Source of the DNA: Ixodes scapularis
Taxonomy: Eukaryota > Arthropoda > Arachnida > Ixodida > Ixodidae
Length of the DNA stretch: 64,000 nucleotides
NCBI RefSeq assembly: GCF_016920785.2
Contig: NW_024609958.1
Span: forward strand, 2,790,001 to 2,854,000
Reading direction: 5' to 3'
Made by a program: the position numbers and the translations under genes. Shown one piece after another: positions 25,483-39,407 of the stretch (positions are counted from its first letter, which is position 1; every line of letters begins with the position of its first letter). The notes beneath the pieces were generated by a model that saw only the letters and a program-made list of their open reading frames with translations, had not been told where the DNA came from and did not search any database.

Positions 25483-26870
25483 GCTCCTTTCACGCAACAA
25501 CGTCTGAGATGAGGAGAAACGAAAAGCGCGCTTTATTTCAGATCTGCGGGTCCTCGAGACGACCGCTCTATTTTCTCGAAATCAGTTTTCCTCTCATCCA
25601 TTTAATTCCTAGAGAATTCACCCGGAATAATTAGACTGCGACCTGCACGGAATTATGTGGCTTGGAATATTCACGTGCAGTTCTCCTTTCACGCAACAAC
25701 GTCTGAGATGAGGAGAGACGAAAAGCGCGCTTTATTTCAGATCTGCGGGTCCTCGAGACGACCGCTCTATTTTCTCGAAATCAGTTTTCCTCTCATCCAT
25801 TTAATTCCTAGAGAATTCACCCGGAATAATTAGACTGCGACCTGCACGGAATTATGTCGCTTGGAATATTCACGTGCAGTTCTCCTTTCACGCAACAACG
25901 TCTGAGATGAGGAGAGACGAAAAGCGCGCTTTATTTCAGATCTGCGGGTCCTCGAGACGACCGCTCTATTTTCTCGAAATCAGTTTTCCTCTCATCCATT
26001 TAATTCCTAGAGAATTCACCCGGAATAATTAGACTGCGACCTGCACGGAATTATGTGGCTTGGAATATTCACGTGCAGTGCTCCTTTCACGCAACAACGT
26101 CTGAGATGAGGAGAAACGAAAAGCGCGCTTTATTTCATATCTGCGGGTCCTCGAGACGACCGCTCTATTTTCTCGAAATCAGTTTTCCTCTCATCCATTT
26201 AATTCCTAGAGAATTCACCCGGAATAATTAGACTGCGACCTGCACGGAATTATGTGGCTTGGAATATTCACGTGCAGTTCTCCTTTCACGCAACAACGTC
26301 TGAGATGAGGAGAGACGAAAAGCGCGCTTTATTTCAGATCTGCGGGTCCTCGAGACGACCGCTCTATTTTCTCGAAATCAGTTTTCCTCTCATCCATTTA
26401 ATTCCTAGAGAATTCACCCGGAATAATTAGACTGCGACCTGCACGGAATTATGTCGCTTGGAATATTCACGTGCAGTTCTCCTTTCACGCAACAACGTCT
26501 GAGATGAGGAGAGACGAAAAGCGCGCTTTATTTCAGATCTGCGGGTCCTCGAGACGACCGCTCTATTTTCTCGAAATCAGTTTTCCTCTCATCCATTTAA
26601 TTCCTAGAGAATTCACCCGGAATAATTAGACTGCGACCTGCACGGAATTATGTGGCTTGGAATATTCACGTGCAGTGCTCCTTTCACGCAACAACGTCTG
26701 AGATGAGGAGAAACGAAAAGCGCGCTTTATTTCATATCTGCGGGTCCTCGAGACGACCGCTCTATTTTCTCGAAATCAGTTTTCCTCTCATCCATTTAAT
26801 TCCTAGAGAATTCACCCGGAATAATTAGACTGCGACCTGCACGGAATTATGTGGCTTGGAATATTCACGT
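25080..26870. repeat. 597-bp trimer HOR, three copies, family 3
   Basis: Nine consecutive monomers repeat the order: (1) TTC head, GAGACG, CAGATCTG, GTCGC; (2) TTC head, GAGACG, CAGATCTG, GTGGC; (3) TGC head, GAAACG, GTGGC. Copies 2 and 3 (25677-26273 and 26274-26870) agree at every column I scored. Copy 1 differs by CAGATCTG instead of CATATCTG in its third unit. A looser version of the trimer, spaced by GAAACG units at 28264 and 28861, continues to about 29258. Confidence 0.85.
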
Positions 26871-29347
26871 GCAGTGCTCCTTTCACGCAACAACGTCTGA
26901 GATGAGGAGAAACGAAAAGCGCGCTTTATTTCATATCTGCGGGTCCTCGAGACGACCGCTCTATTTTCTCGAAATCAGTTTTCCTCTCATCCATTTAATT
27001 CCTAGAGAATTCACCCGGAATAATTAGACTGCGACCTGCACGGAATTATGTGGCTTGGAATATTCACGTGCAGTTCTCCTTTCACGCAACAACGTCTGAG
27101 ATGAGGAGAGACGAAAAGCGCGCTTTATTTCAGATCTGCGGGTCCTCGAGACGACCGCTCTATTTTCTCGAAATCAGTTTTCCTCTCATCCATTTAATTC
27201 CTAGAGAATTCACCCGGAATAATTAGACTGCGACCTGCACGGAATTATGTGGCTTGGAATATTCACGTGCAGTTCTCCTTTCACGCAACAACGTCTGAGA
27301 TGAGGAGAAACGAAAAGCGCGCTTTATTTCAGATCTGCGGGTCCTCGAGACGACCGCTCTATTTTCTCGAAATCAGTTTTCCTCTCATCCATTTAATTCC
27401 TAGAGAATTCACCCGGAATAATTAGACTGCGACCTGCACGGAATTATGTCGCTTGGAATATTCACGTGCAGTTCTCCTTTCACGCAACAACGTCTGAGAT
27501 GAGGAGAGACGAAAAGCGCGCTTTATTTCAGATCTGCGGGTCCTCGAGACGACCGCTCTATTTTCTCGAAATCAGTTTTCCTCTCATCCATTTAATTCCT
27601 AGAGAATTCACCCGGAATAATTAGACTGCGACCTGCACGGAATTATGTGGCTTGGAATATTCACGTGCAGTTCTCCTTTCACGCAACAACGTCTGAGATG
27701 AGGAGAGACGAAAAGCGCGCTTTATTTCAGATCTGCGGGTCCTCGAGACGACCGCTCTATTTTCTCGAAATCAGTTTTCCTCTCATCCATTTAATTCCTA
27801 GAGAATTCACCCGGAATAATTAGACTGCGACCTGCACGGAATTATGTCGCTTGGAATATTCACGTGCAGTTCTCCTTTCACGCAACAACGTCTGAGATGA
27901 GGAGAGACGAAAAGCGCGCTTTATTTCAGATCTGCGGGTCCTCGAGACGACCGCTCTATTTTCTCGAAATCAGTTTTCCTCTCATCCATTTAATTCCTAG
28001 AGAATTCACCCGGAATAATTAGACTGCGACCTGCACGGAATTATGTCGCTTGGAATATTCACGTGCAGTTCTCCTTTCACGCAACAACGTCTGAGATGAG
28101 GAGAGACGAAAAGCGCGCTTTATTTCAGATCTGCGGGTCCTCGAGACGACCGCTCTATTTTCTCGAAATCAGTTTTCCTCTCATCCATTTAATTCCTAGA
28201 GAATTCACCCGGAATAATTAGACTGCGACCTGCACGGAATTATGTGGCTTGGAATATTCACGTGCAGTGCTCCTTTCACGCAACAACGTCTGAGATGAGG
28301 AGAAACGAAAAGCGCGCTTTATTTCATATCTGCGGGTCCTCGAGACGACCGCTCTATTTTCTCGAAATCAGTTTTCCTCTCATCCATTTAATTCCTAGAG
28401 AATTCACCCGGAATAATTAGACTGCGACCTGCACGGAATTATGTGGCTTGGAATATTCACGTGCAGTTCTCCTTTCACGCAACAACGTCTGAGATGAGGA
28501 GAGACGAAAAGCGCGCTTTATTTCAGATCTGCGGGTCCTCGAGACGACCGCTCTATTTTCTCGAAATCAGTTTTCCTCTCATCCATTTAATTCCTAGAGA
28601 ATTCACCCGGAATAATTAGACTGCGACCTGCACGGAATTATGTGGCTTGGAATATTCACGTGCAGTTCTCCTTTCACGCAACAACGTCTGAGATGAGGAG
28701 AGACGAAAAGCGCGCTTTATTTCAGATCTGCGGGTCCTCGAGACGACCGCTCTATTTTCTCGAAATCAGTTTTCCTCTCATCCATTTAATTCCTAGAGAA
28801 TTCACCCGGAATAATTAGACTGCGACCTGCACGGAATTATGTGGCTTGGAATATTCACGTGCAGTGCTCCTTTCACGCAACAACGTCTGAGATGAGGAGA
28901 AACGAAAAGCGCGCTTTATTTCATATCTGCGGGTCCTCGAGACGACCGCTCTATTTTCTCGAAATCAGTTTTCCTCTCATCCATTTAATTCCTAGAGAAT
29001 TCACCCGGAATAATTAGACTGCGACCTGCACGGAATTATGTGGCTTGGAATATTCACGTGCAGTTCTCCTTTCACGCAACAACGTCTGAGATGAGGAGAG
29101 ACGAAAAGCGCGCTTTATTTCAGATCTGCGGGTCCTCGAGACGACCGCTCTATTTTCTCGAAATCAGTTTTCCTCTCATCCATTTAATTCCTAGAGAATT
29201 CACCCGGAATAATTAGACTGCGACCTGCACGGAATTATGTGGCTTGGAATATTCACGTGCAGTTCTCCTTTCACGCAACAACGTCTGAGATGAGGAGAGA
29301 CGAAAAGCGCGCTTTATTTCAGATCTGCGGGTCCTCGAGACGACCGC

Positions 29348-30656
29348 TCTATTTTCTCGAAATCAGTTTTTCTCTCAGCCATTTAATTCCTAGAGAATTC
29401 ACCCGGAATAATTAGACTGCGATGTGCACGGAATTATGTCGCTTGGAATGTCCACGTGCAGTTCTCCTTTCACGCAACAACGTCTGAGATGAGGAGAGAC
29501 GAAAAGCGCGCTTTATTTCATATCTGCGGGTCCTCGAGACGACCGCTCTATTTTCTCGAAATCAGTTTTCCTCTCATCCATTTAATTCCTAGAGAATTCA
29601 CCCGGAATAATTAGACTGCGACCTGCACGGAATTATGTGGCTTGGAATATTCACGTGCAGTTCTCCTTTCACGCAACAACGTCTGAGATGAGGAGAGACG
29701 AAAAGCGCGCTTTATTTCATATCTGCGGGTCCTCGAGACGACCGCTCTATTTTCTCGAAATCAGTTTTCCTCTCATCCATTTAATTCCTAGAGAATTCAC
29801 CCGGAATAATTAGACTGCGACCTGCACGGAATTATGTGGCTTGGAATATTCACGTGCAGTTCTCCTTTCACGCAACAACGTCTGAGATGAGGAGAGACGA
29901 AAAGCGCGCTTTATTTCAGATCTGCGGGTCCTCGAGACGACCGCTCTATTTTCTCGAAATCAGTTTTCCTCTCATCCATTTAATTCCTAGAGAATTCACC
30001 CGGAATAATTAGACTGCGATGTGCACGGAATTATGTGGCTTGGAATATTCACGTGCAGTTCTCCTTTCACGCAACAACGTCTGAGATGAGGAGAGACGAA
30101 AAGCGCGCTTTATTTCATATCTGCGGGTCCTCGAGACGACCGCTCTATTTTCTCGAAATCAGTTTTCCTCTCATCCATTTAATTCCTAGAGAATTCACCC
30201 GGAATAATTAGACTGCGACCTGCACGGAATTATGTGGCTTGGAATATTCACGTGCAGTTCTCCTTTCACGCAACAACGTCTGAGATGAGGAGAGACGAAA
30301 AGCGCGCTTTATTTCAGATCTGCGGGTCCTCGAGACGACCGCTCTATTTTCTCGAAATCAGTTTTCCTCTCATCCATTTAATTCCTAGAGAATTCACCCG
30401 GAATAATTAGACTGCGACCTGCACGGAATTATGTCGCTTGGAATATTCACGTGCAGTTCTCCTTTCACGCAACAACGTCTGAGATGAGGAGAGACGAAAA
30501 GCGCGCTTTATTTCAGATCTGCGGGTCCTCGAGACGACCGCTCTATTTTCTCGAAATCAGTTTTCCTCTCATCCATTTAATTCCTAGAGAATTCACCCGG
30601 AATAATTAGACTGCGACCTGCACGGAATTATGTGGCTTGGAATATTCACGTGCAGT
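29348..30656. repeat. Segmental duplicate copy B (~1.3 kb), family 3
   Basis: This is the partner of 24174-25482. The left boundary lies in the segment just before TCTATTTTCTC: unit 29259 has GACGACCGCTC upstream while unit 24085 has GAGCACCGGTC. The copied tract therefore starts inside a monomer, at the same variable segment that separates the length classes. That fits gene conversion or unequal exchange with an intra-monomer breakpoint. Confidence 0.75.
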
Positions 30657-33600
30657 TCTCCTTTCACGCAACAACGTCTGAGATGAGGAGAAACGAAAAG
30701 CGCGCTTTATTTCATATCTGCGGGTCCTCGAGACGACCGCTCTATTTTCTCGAAATCAGTTTTCCTCTCATCCATTTAATTCCTAGAGAATTCACCCGGA
30801 ATAATTAGACTGCGATGTGCACGGAATTATGTGGCTTGGAATATTCACGTGCAGTTCTCCTTTCACGCAACAACGTCTGAGATGAGGAGAGACGAAAAGC
30901 GCGCTTTATTTCATATCTGCGGGTCCTCGAGACGACCGCTCTATTTTCTCGAAATCAGTTTTCCTCTCATCCATTTAATTCCTAGAGAATTCACCCGGAA
31001 TAATTAGACTGCGATGTGCACGGAATTATGTGGCTTGGAATATTCACGTGCAGTTCTCCTTTCACGCAACAACGTCTGAGATGAGGAGAGACGAAAAGCG
31101 CGCTTTATTTCATATCTGCGGGTCCTCGAGACGACCGCTCTATTTTCTCGAAATCAGTTTTCCTCTCATCCATTTAATTCCTAGAGAATTCACCCGGAAT
31201 AATTAGACTGCGATGTGCACGGAATTATGTGGCTTGGAATATTCACGTGCAGTTCTCCTTTCACGCAACAACGTCTGAGATGAGGAGAGACGAAAAGCGC
31301 GCTTTATTTCATATCTGCGGGTCCTCGAGACGACCGCTCTATTTTCTCGAAATCAGTTTTCCTCTCATCCATTTAATTCCTAGAGAATTCACCCGGAATA
31401 ATTAGACTGCGACCTGCACGGAATTATGTGGCTTGGAATATTCACGTGCAGTTCTCCTTTCACGCAACAACGTCTGAGATGAGGAGAGACGAAAAGCGCG
31501 CTTTATTTCAGATCTGCGGGTCCTCGAGACGACCGCTCTATTTTCTCGAAATCAGTTTTCCTCTCATCCATTTAATTCCTAGAGAATTCACCCGGAATAA
31601 TTAGACTGCGATGTGCACGGAATTATGTGGCTTGGAATATTCACGTGCAGTTCTCCTTTCACGCAACAACGTCTGAGATGAGGAGAGACGAAAAGCGCGC
31701 TTTATTTCATATCTGCGGGTCCTCGAGACGACCGCTCTATTTTCTCGAAATCAGTTTTCCTCTCATCCATTTAATTCCTAGAGAATTCACCCGGAATAAT
31801 TAGACTGCGACCTGCACGGAATTATGTGGCTTGGAATATTCACGTGCAGTTCTCCTTTCACGCAACAACGTCTGAGATGAGGAGAGACGAAAAGCGCGCT
31901 TTATTTCATATCTGCGGGTCCTCGAGACGACCGCTCTATTTTCTCGAAATCAGTTTTCCTCTCATCCATTTAATTCCTAGAGAATTCACCCGGAATAATT
32001 AGACTGCGACCTGCACGGAATTATGTGGCTTGGAATATTCACGTGCAGTTCTCCTTTCACGCAACAACGTCTGAGATGAGGAGAGACGAAAAGCGCGCTT
32101 TATTTCAGATCTGCGGGTCCTCGAGACGACCGCTCTATTTTCTCGAAATCAGTTTTCCTCTCATCCATTTAATTCCTAGAGAATTCACCCGGAATAATTA
32201 GACTGCGACCTGCACGGAATTATGTGGCTTGGAATATTCACGTGCAGTTCTCCTTTCACGCAACAACGTCTGAGATGAGGAGAGACGAAAAGCGCGCTTT
32301 ATTTCAGATCTGCGGGTCCTCGAGACGACCGCTCTATTTTCTCGAAATCAGTTTTCCTCTCATCCATTTAATTCCTAGAGAATTCACCCGGAATAATTAG
32401 ACTGCGATGTGCACGGAATTATGTGGCTTGGAATATTCACGTGCAGTTCTCCTTTCACGCAACAACGTCTGAGATGAGGAGAGACGAAAAGCGCGCTTTA
32501 TTTCATATCTGCGGGTCCTCGAGACGACCGCTCTATTTTCTCGAAATCAGTTTTCCTCTCATCCATTTAATTCCTAGAGAATTCACCCGGAATAATTAGA
32601 CTGCGACCTGCACGGAATTATGTGGCTTGGAATATTCACGTGCAGTTCTCCTTTCACGCAACAACGTCTGAGATGAGGAGAGACGAAAAGCGCGCTTTAT
32701 TTCAGATCTGCGGGTCCTCGAGACGACCGCTCTATTTTCTCGAAATCAGTTTTCCTCTCATCCATTTAATTCCTAGAGAATTCACCCGGAATAATTAGAC
32801 TGCGACCTGCACGGAATTATGTGGCTTGGAATATTCACGTGCAGTTCTCCTTTCACGCAACAACGTCTGAGATGAGGAGAGACGAAAAGCGCGCTTTATT
32901 TCATATCTGCGGGTCCTCGAGACGACCGCTCTATTTTCTCGAAATCAGTTTTCCTCTCATCCATTTAATTCCTAGAGAATTCACCCGGAATAATTAGACT
33001 GCGACCTGCACGGAATTATGTGGCTTGGAATATTCACGTGCAGTTCTCCTTTCACGCAACAACGTCTGAGATGAGGAGAGACGAAAAGCGCGCTTTATTT
33101 CATATCTGCGGGTCCTCGAGAGCACCGGTCTATTTTCTCGAAATCAGTTTTCCTCTCATCCATTTAATTCCTAGAGAATTCACCCGGAATAATTAGACTG
33201 CGACCTGCACGGAATTATGTGGCTTGGAATATTCACGTGCAGTTCTCCTTTCACGCAACAACGTCTGAGATGAGGAGAGACGAAAAGCGCGCTTTATTTC
33301 AGATCTGCGGGTCCTCGAGACGACCGCTCTATTTTCTCGAAATCAGTTTTCCTCTCATCCATTTAATTCCTAGAGAATTCACCCGGAATAATTAGACTGC
33401 GACCTGCACGGAATTATGTGGCTTGGAATATTCACGTGCAGTTCTCCTTTCACGCAACAACGTCTGAGATGAGGAGAGACGAAAAGCGCGCTTTATTTCA
33501 GATCTGCGGGTCCTCGAGACGACCGCTCTATTTTCTCGAAATCAGTTTTCCTCTCATCCATTTAATTCCTAGAGAATTCACCCGGAATAATTAGACTGCG

Positions 33601-36600
33601 ACCTGCACGGAATTATGTGGCTTGGAATATTCACGTGCAGTTCTCCTTTCACGCAACAACGTCTGAGATGAGGAGAGACGAAAAGCGCGCTTTATTTCAT
33701 ATCTGCGGGTCCTCGAGAGCACCGGTCTATTTTCTCGAAATCAGTTTTCCTCTCATCCATTTAATTCCTAGAGAATTCACCCGGAATAATTAGACTGCGA
33801 CCTGCACGGAATTATGTGGCTTGGAATATTCACGTGCAGTTCTCCTTTCACGCAACAACGTCTGAGATGAGGAGAGACGAAAAGCGCGCTTTATTTCATA
33901 TCTGCGGGTCCTCGAGACGACCGCTCTATTTTCTCGAAATCAGTTTTCCTCTCATCCATTTAATTCCTAGAGAATTCACCCGGAATAATTAGACTGCGAC
34001 CTGCACGGAATTATGTGGCTTGGAATATTCACGTGCAGTTCTCCTTTCACGCAACAACGTCTGAGATGAGGAGAGACGAAAAGCGCGCTTTATTTCATAT
34101 CTGCGGGTCCTCGAGACGACCGCTCTATTTTCTCGAAATCAGTTTTCCTCTCATCCATTTAATTCCTAGAGAATTCACCCGGAATAATTAGACTGCGACC
34201 TGCACGGAATTATGTGGCTTGGAATATTCACGTGCAGTTCTCCTTTCACGCAACAACGTCTGAGATGAGGAGAGACGAAAAGCGCGCTTTATTTCAGATC
34301 TGCGGGTCCTCGAGACGACCGCTCTATTTTCTCGAAATCAGTTTTCCTCTCATCCATTTAATTCCTAGAGAATTCACCCGGAATAATTAGACTGCGACCT
34401 GCACGGAATTATGTGGCTTGGAATATTCACGTGCAGTTCTCCTTTCACGCAACAACGTCTGAGATGAGGAGAGACGAAAAGCGCGCTTTATTTCATATCT
34501 GCGGGTCCTCGAGAGCACCGGTCTATTTTCTCGAAATCAGTTTTCCTCTCATCCATTTAATTCCTAGAGAATTCACCCGGAATAATTAGACTGCGACCTG
34601 CACGGAATTATGTGGCTTGGAATATTCACGTGCAGTTCTCCTTTCACGCAACAACGTCTGAGATGAGGAGAGACGAAAAGCGCGCTTTATTTCATATCTG
34701 CGGGTCCTCGAGAGCACCGGTCTATTTTCTCGAAATCAGTTTTCCTCTCATCCATTTAATTCCTAGAGAATTCACCCGGAATAATTAGACTGCGACCTGC
34801 ACGGAATTATGTGGCTTGGAATATTCACGTGCAGTTCTCCTTTCACGCAACAACGTCTGAGATGAGGAGAGACGAAAAGCGCGCTTTATTTCATATCTGC
34901 GGGTCCTCGAGACGACCGCTCTATTTTCTCGAAATCAGTTTTCCTCTCATCCATTTAATTCCTAGAGAATTCACCCGGAATAATTAGACTGCGACCTGCA
35001 CGGAATTATGTGGCTTGGAATATTCACGTGCAGTTCTCCTTTCACGCAACAACGTCTGAGATGAGGAGAGACGAAAAGCGCGCTTTATTTCATATCTGCG
35101 GGTCCTCGAGACGACCGCTCTATTTTCTCGAAATCAGTTTTCCTCTCATCCATTTAATTCCTAGAGAATTCACCCGGAATAATTAGACTGCGACCTGCAC
35201 GGAATTATGTGGCTTGGAATATTCACGTGCAGTTCTCCTTTCACGCAACAACGTCTGAGATGAGGAGAGACGAAAAGCGCGCTTTATTTCATATCTGCGG
35301 GTCCTCGAGAGCACCGGTCTATTTTCTCGAAATCAGTTTTCCTCTCATCCATTTAATTCCTAGAGAATTCACCCGGAATAATTAGACTGCGACCTGCACG
35401 GAATTATGTGGCTTGGAATATTCACGTGCAGTTCTCCTTTCACGCAACAACGTCTGAGATGAGGAGGGACGAAAAGCGCGCTTTATTTCATATCTGCGGG
35501 TCCTCGAGACGACCGCTCTATTTTCTCGAAATCAGTTTTCCTCTCATCCATTTAATTCCTAGAGAATTCACCCGGAATAATTAGACTGCGACCTGCACGG
35601 AATTATGTGGCTTGGAATATTCACGTGCAGTTCTCCTTTCACGCAACAACGTCTGAGATGAGGAGAGACGAAAAGCGCGCTTTATTTCATATCTGCGGGT
35701 CCTCGAGACGACCGCTCTATTTTCTCGAAATCAGTTTTCCTCTCATCCATTTAATTCCTAGAGAATTCACCCGGAATAATTAGACTGCGACCTGCACGGA
35801 ATTATGTGGCTTGGAATATTCACGTGCAGTTCTCCTTTCACGCAACAACGTCTGAGATGAGGAGAGACGAAAAGCGCGCTTTATTTCAGATCTGCGGGTC
35901 CTCGAGACGACCGCTCTATTTTCTCGAAATCAGTTTTCCTCTCATCCATTTAATTCCTAGAGAATTCACCCGGAATAATTAGACTGCGACCTGCACGGAA
36001 TTATGTGGCTTGGAATATTCACGTGCAGTTCTCCTTTCACGCAACAACGTCTGAGATGAGGAGAGACGAAAAGCGCGCTTTATTTCATATCTGCGGGTCC
36101 TCGAGAGCACCGGTCTATTTTCTCGAAATCAGTTTTCCTCTCATCCATTTAATTCCTAGAGAATTCACCCGGAATAATTAGACTGCGACCTGCACGGAAT
36201 TATGTGGCTTGGAATATTCACGTGCAGTTCTCCTTTCACGCAACAACGTCTGAGATGAGGAGAGACGAAAAGCGCGCTTTATTTCAGATCTGCGGGTCCT
36301 CGAGACGACCGCTCTATTTTCTCGAAATCAGTTTTCCTCTCATCCATTTAATTCCTAGAGAATTCACCCGGAATAATTAGACTGCGACCTGCACGGAATT
36401 ATGTGGCTTGGAATATTCACGTGCAGTTCTCCTTTCACGCAACAACGTCTGAGATGAGGAGAGACGAAAAGCGCGCTTTATTTCATATCTGCGGGTCCTC
36501 GAGAGCACCGGTCTATTTTCTCGAAATCAGTTTTCCTCTCATCCATTTAATTCCTAGAGAATTCACCCGGAATAATTAGACTGCGACCTGCACGGAATTA

Positions 36601-37019
36601 TGTGGCTTGGAATATTCACGTGCAGTTCTCCTTTCACGCAACAACGTCTGAGATGAGGAGAGACGAAAAGCGCGCTTTATTTCAGATCTGCGGGTCCTCG
36701 AGACGACCGCTCTATTTTCTCGAAATCAGTTTTCCTCTCATCCATTTAATTCCTAGAGAATTCACCCGGAATAATTAGACTGCGACCTGCACGGAATTAT
36801 GTGGCTTGGAATATTCACGTGCAGTTCTCCTTTCACGCAACAACGTCTGAGATGAGGAGAGACGAAAAGCGCGCTTTATTTCAGATCTGCGGGTCCTCGA
36901 GACGACCGCTCTATTTTCTCGAAATCAGTTTTCCTCTCATCCATTTAATTCCTAGAGAATTCACCCGGAATAATTAGACTGCGACCTGCACGGAATTATG
37001 TGGCTTGGAATATTCACGT

Positions 37020-38213
37020 GCAGTTCTCCTTTCACGCAACAACGTCTGAGATGAGGAGGGACGAAAAGCGCGCTTTATTTCATATCTGCGGGTCCTCGAG
37101 AGCACCGGTCTATTTTCTCGAAATCAGTTTTCCTCTCATCCATTTAATTCCTAGAGAATTCACCCGGAATAATTAGACTGCGACCTGCACGGAATTATGT
37201 GGCTTGGAATATTCACGTGCAGTTCTCCTTTCACGCAACAACGTCTGAGATGAGGAGGGACGAAAAGCGCGCTTTATTTCATATCTGCGGGTCCTCGAGA
37301 CGACCGCTCTATTTTCTCGAAATCAGTTTTCCTCTCATCCATTTAATTCCTAGAGAATTCACCCGGAATAATTAGACTGCGACCTGCACGGAATTATGTG
37401 GCTTGGAATATTCACGTGCAGTTCTCCTTTCACGCAACAACGTCTGAGATGAGGAGGGACGAAAAGCGCGCTTTATTTCATATCTGCGGGTCCTCGAGAC
37501 GACCGCTCTATTTTCTCGAAATCAGTTTTCCTCTCATCCATTTAATTCCTAGAGAATTCACCCGGAATAATTAGACTGCGACCTGCACGGAATTATGTGG
37601 CTTGGAATATTCACGTGCAGTTCTCCTTTCACGCAACAACGTCTGAGATGAGGAGGGACGAAAAGCGCGCTTTATTTCATATCTGCGGGTCCTCGAGAGC
37701 ACCGGTCTATTTTCTCGAAATCAGTTTTCCTCTCATCCATTTAATTCCTAGAGAATTCACCCGGAATAATTAGACTGCGACCTGCACGGAATTATGTGGC
37801 TTGGAATATTCACGTGCAGTTCTCCTTTCACGCAACAACGTCTGAGATGAGGAGGGACGAAAAGCGCGCTTTATTTCATATCTGCGGGTCCTCGAGACGA
37901 CCGCTCTATTTTCTCGAAATCAGTTTTCCTCTCATCCATTTAATTCCTAGAGAATTCACCCGGAATAATTAGACTGCGACCTGCACGGAATTATGTGGCT
38001 TGGAATATTCACGTGCAGTTCTCCTTTCACGCAACAACGTCTGAGATGAGGAGGGACGAAAAGCGCGCTTTATTTCATATCTGCGGGTCCTCGAGACGAC
38101 CGCTCTATTTTCTCGAAATCAGTTTTCCTCTCATCCATTTAATTCCTAGAGAATTCACCCGGAATAATTAGACTGCGACCTGCACGGAATTATGTGGCTT
38201 GGAATATTCACGT
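37020..38213. repeat. 597-bp E-D-D trimer HOR, two copies, family 3
   Basis: Units 37020, 37219 and 37418 carry E (GAGCACCGGTC), D, D (GACGACCGCTC), all with GGGACG and CATATCTG. Units 37617, 37816 and 38015 repeat the same order. A GAGACG D unit (38214) intervenes, then another E-D-D set (38413-39009) whose last unit is GAGACG. E units further left (33040, 33637, 34433, 34632, 35229, 36025, 36423) are spaced by one to four monomers, so the trimer is a local condensation of an older irregular pattern. Confidence 0.82.
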
Positions 38214-39407
38214 GCAGTTCTCCTTTCACGCAACAACGTCTGAGATGAGGAGAGACGAAAAGCGCGCTTTATTTCATATCTGCGGGTCCTCGAGACGACC
38301 GCTCTATTTTCTCGAAATCAGTTTTCCTCTCATCCATTTAATTCCTAGAGAATTCACCCGGAATAATTAGACTGCGACCTGCACGGAATTATGTGGCTTG
38401 GAATATTCACGTGCAGTTCTCCTTTCACGCAACAACGTCTGAGATGAGGAGGGACGAAAAGCGCGCTTTATTTCATATCTGCGGGTCCTCGAGAGCACCG
38501 GTCTATTTTCTCGAAATCAGTTTTCCTCTCATCCATTTAATTCCTAGAGAATTCACCCGGAATAATTAGACTGCGACCTGCACGGAATTATGTGGCTTGG
38601 AATATTCACGTGCAGTTCTCCTTTCACGCAACAACGTCTGAGATGAGGAGGGACGAAAAGCGCGCTTTATTTCATATCTGCGGGTCCTCGAGACGACCGC
38701 TCTATTTTCTCGAAATCAGTTTTCCTCTCATCCATTTAATTCCTAGAGAATTCACCCGGAATAATTAGACTGCGACCTGCACGGAATTATGTGGCTTGGA
38801 ATATTCACGTGCAGTTCTCCTTTCACGCAACAACGTCTGAGATGAGGAGAGACGAAAAGCGCGCTTTATTTCATATCTGCGGGTCCTCGAGACGACCGCT
38901 CTATTTTCTCGAAATCAGTTTTCCTCTCATCCATTTAATTCCTAGAGAATTCACCCGGAATAATTAGACTGCGACCTGCACGGAATTATGTGGCTTGGAA
39001 TATTCACGTGCAGTTCTCCTTTCACGCAACAACGTCTGAGATGAGGAGGGACGAAAAGCGCGCTTTATTTCATATCTGCGGGTCCTCGAGACGACCGCTC
39101 TATTTTCTCGAAATCAGTTTTCCTCTCATCCATTTAATTCCTAGAGAATTCACCCGGAATAATTAGACTGCGATGTGCACGGAATTATGTGGCTTGGAAT
39201 ATTCACGTGCAGTTCTCCTTTCACGCAACAACGTCTGAGATGAGGAGAGACGAAAAGCGCGCTTTATTTCATATCTGCGGGTCCTCGAGACGACCGCTCT
39301 ATTTTCTCGAAATCAGTTTTCCTCTCATCCATTTAATTCCTAGAGAATTCACCCGGAATAATTAGACTGCGACCTGCACGGAATTATGTGGCTTGGAATA
39401 TTCACGT

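Larger units (their letters stand above)
21498..39407. repeat. Family 3 block: 90 variable 199-bp monomers
   Basis: This block has the same length as family 2 but is marked by GGGTCCTCGAGA and usually CGACCGCTC and TTTTCCTCTC. Seven or so columns vary independently: head TTC/TGC/AGC; GGGACG/GAGACG/GAAACG; CAGATCTG versus CATATCTG; GACGACCGCTC (D) versus GAGCACCGGTC (E); CATCC versus CAGCC; GATGTG versus GACCTG; GTCGC-GTCC versus GTGGC-ATTC. The left part (21498-24283) is a mixed patchwork. The centre contains a trimer HOR and a duplicated segment. The right part (from about 31846) is mostly GAGACG/GTGGC with D and E forms interleaved. The transition from family 2 happens inside unit 21498, which has the family 2 head but GGGACG and CAGATCTG. 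Confidence 0.93.
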
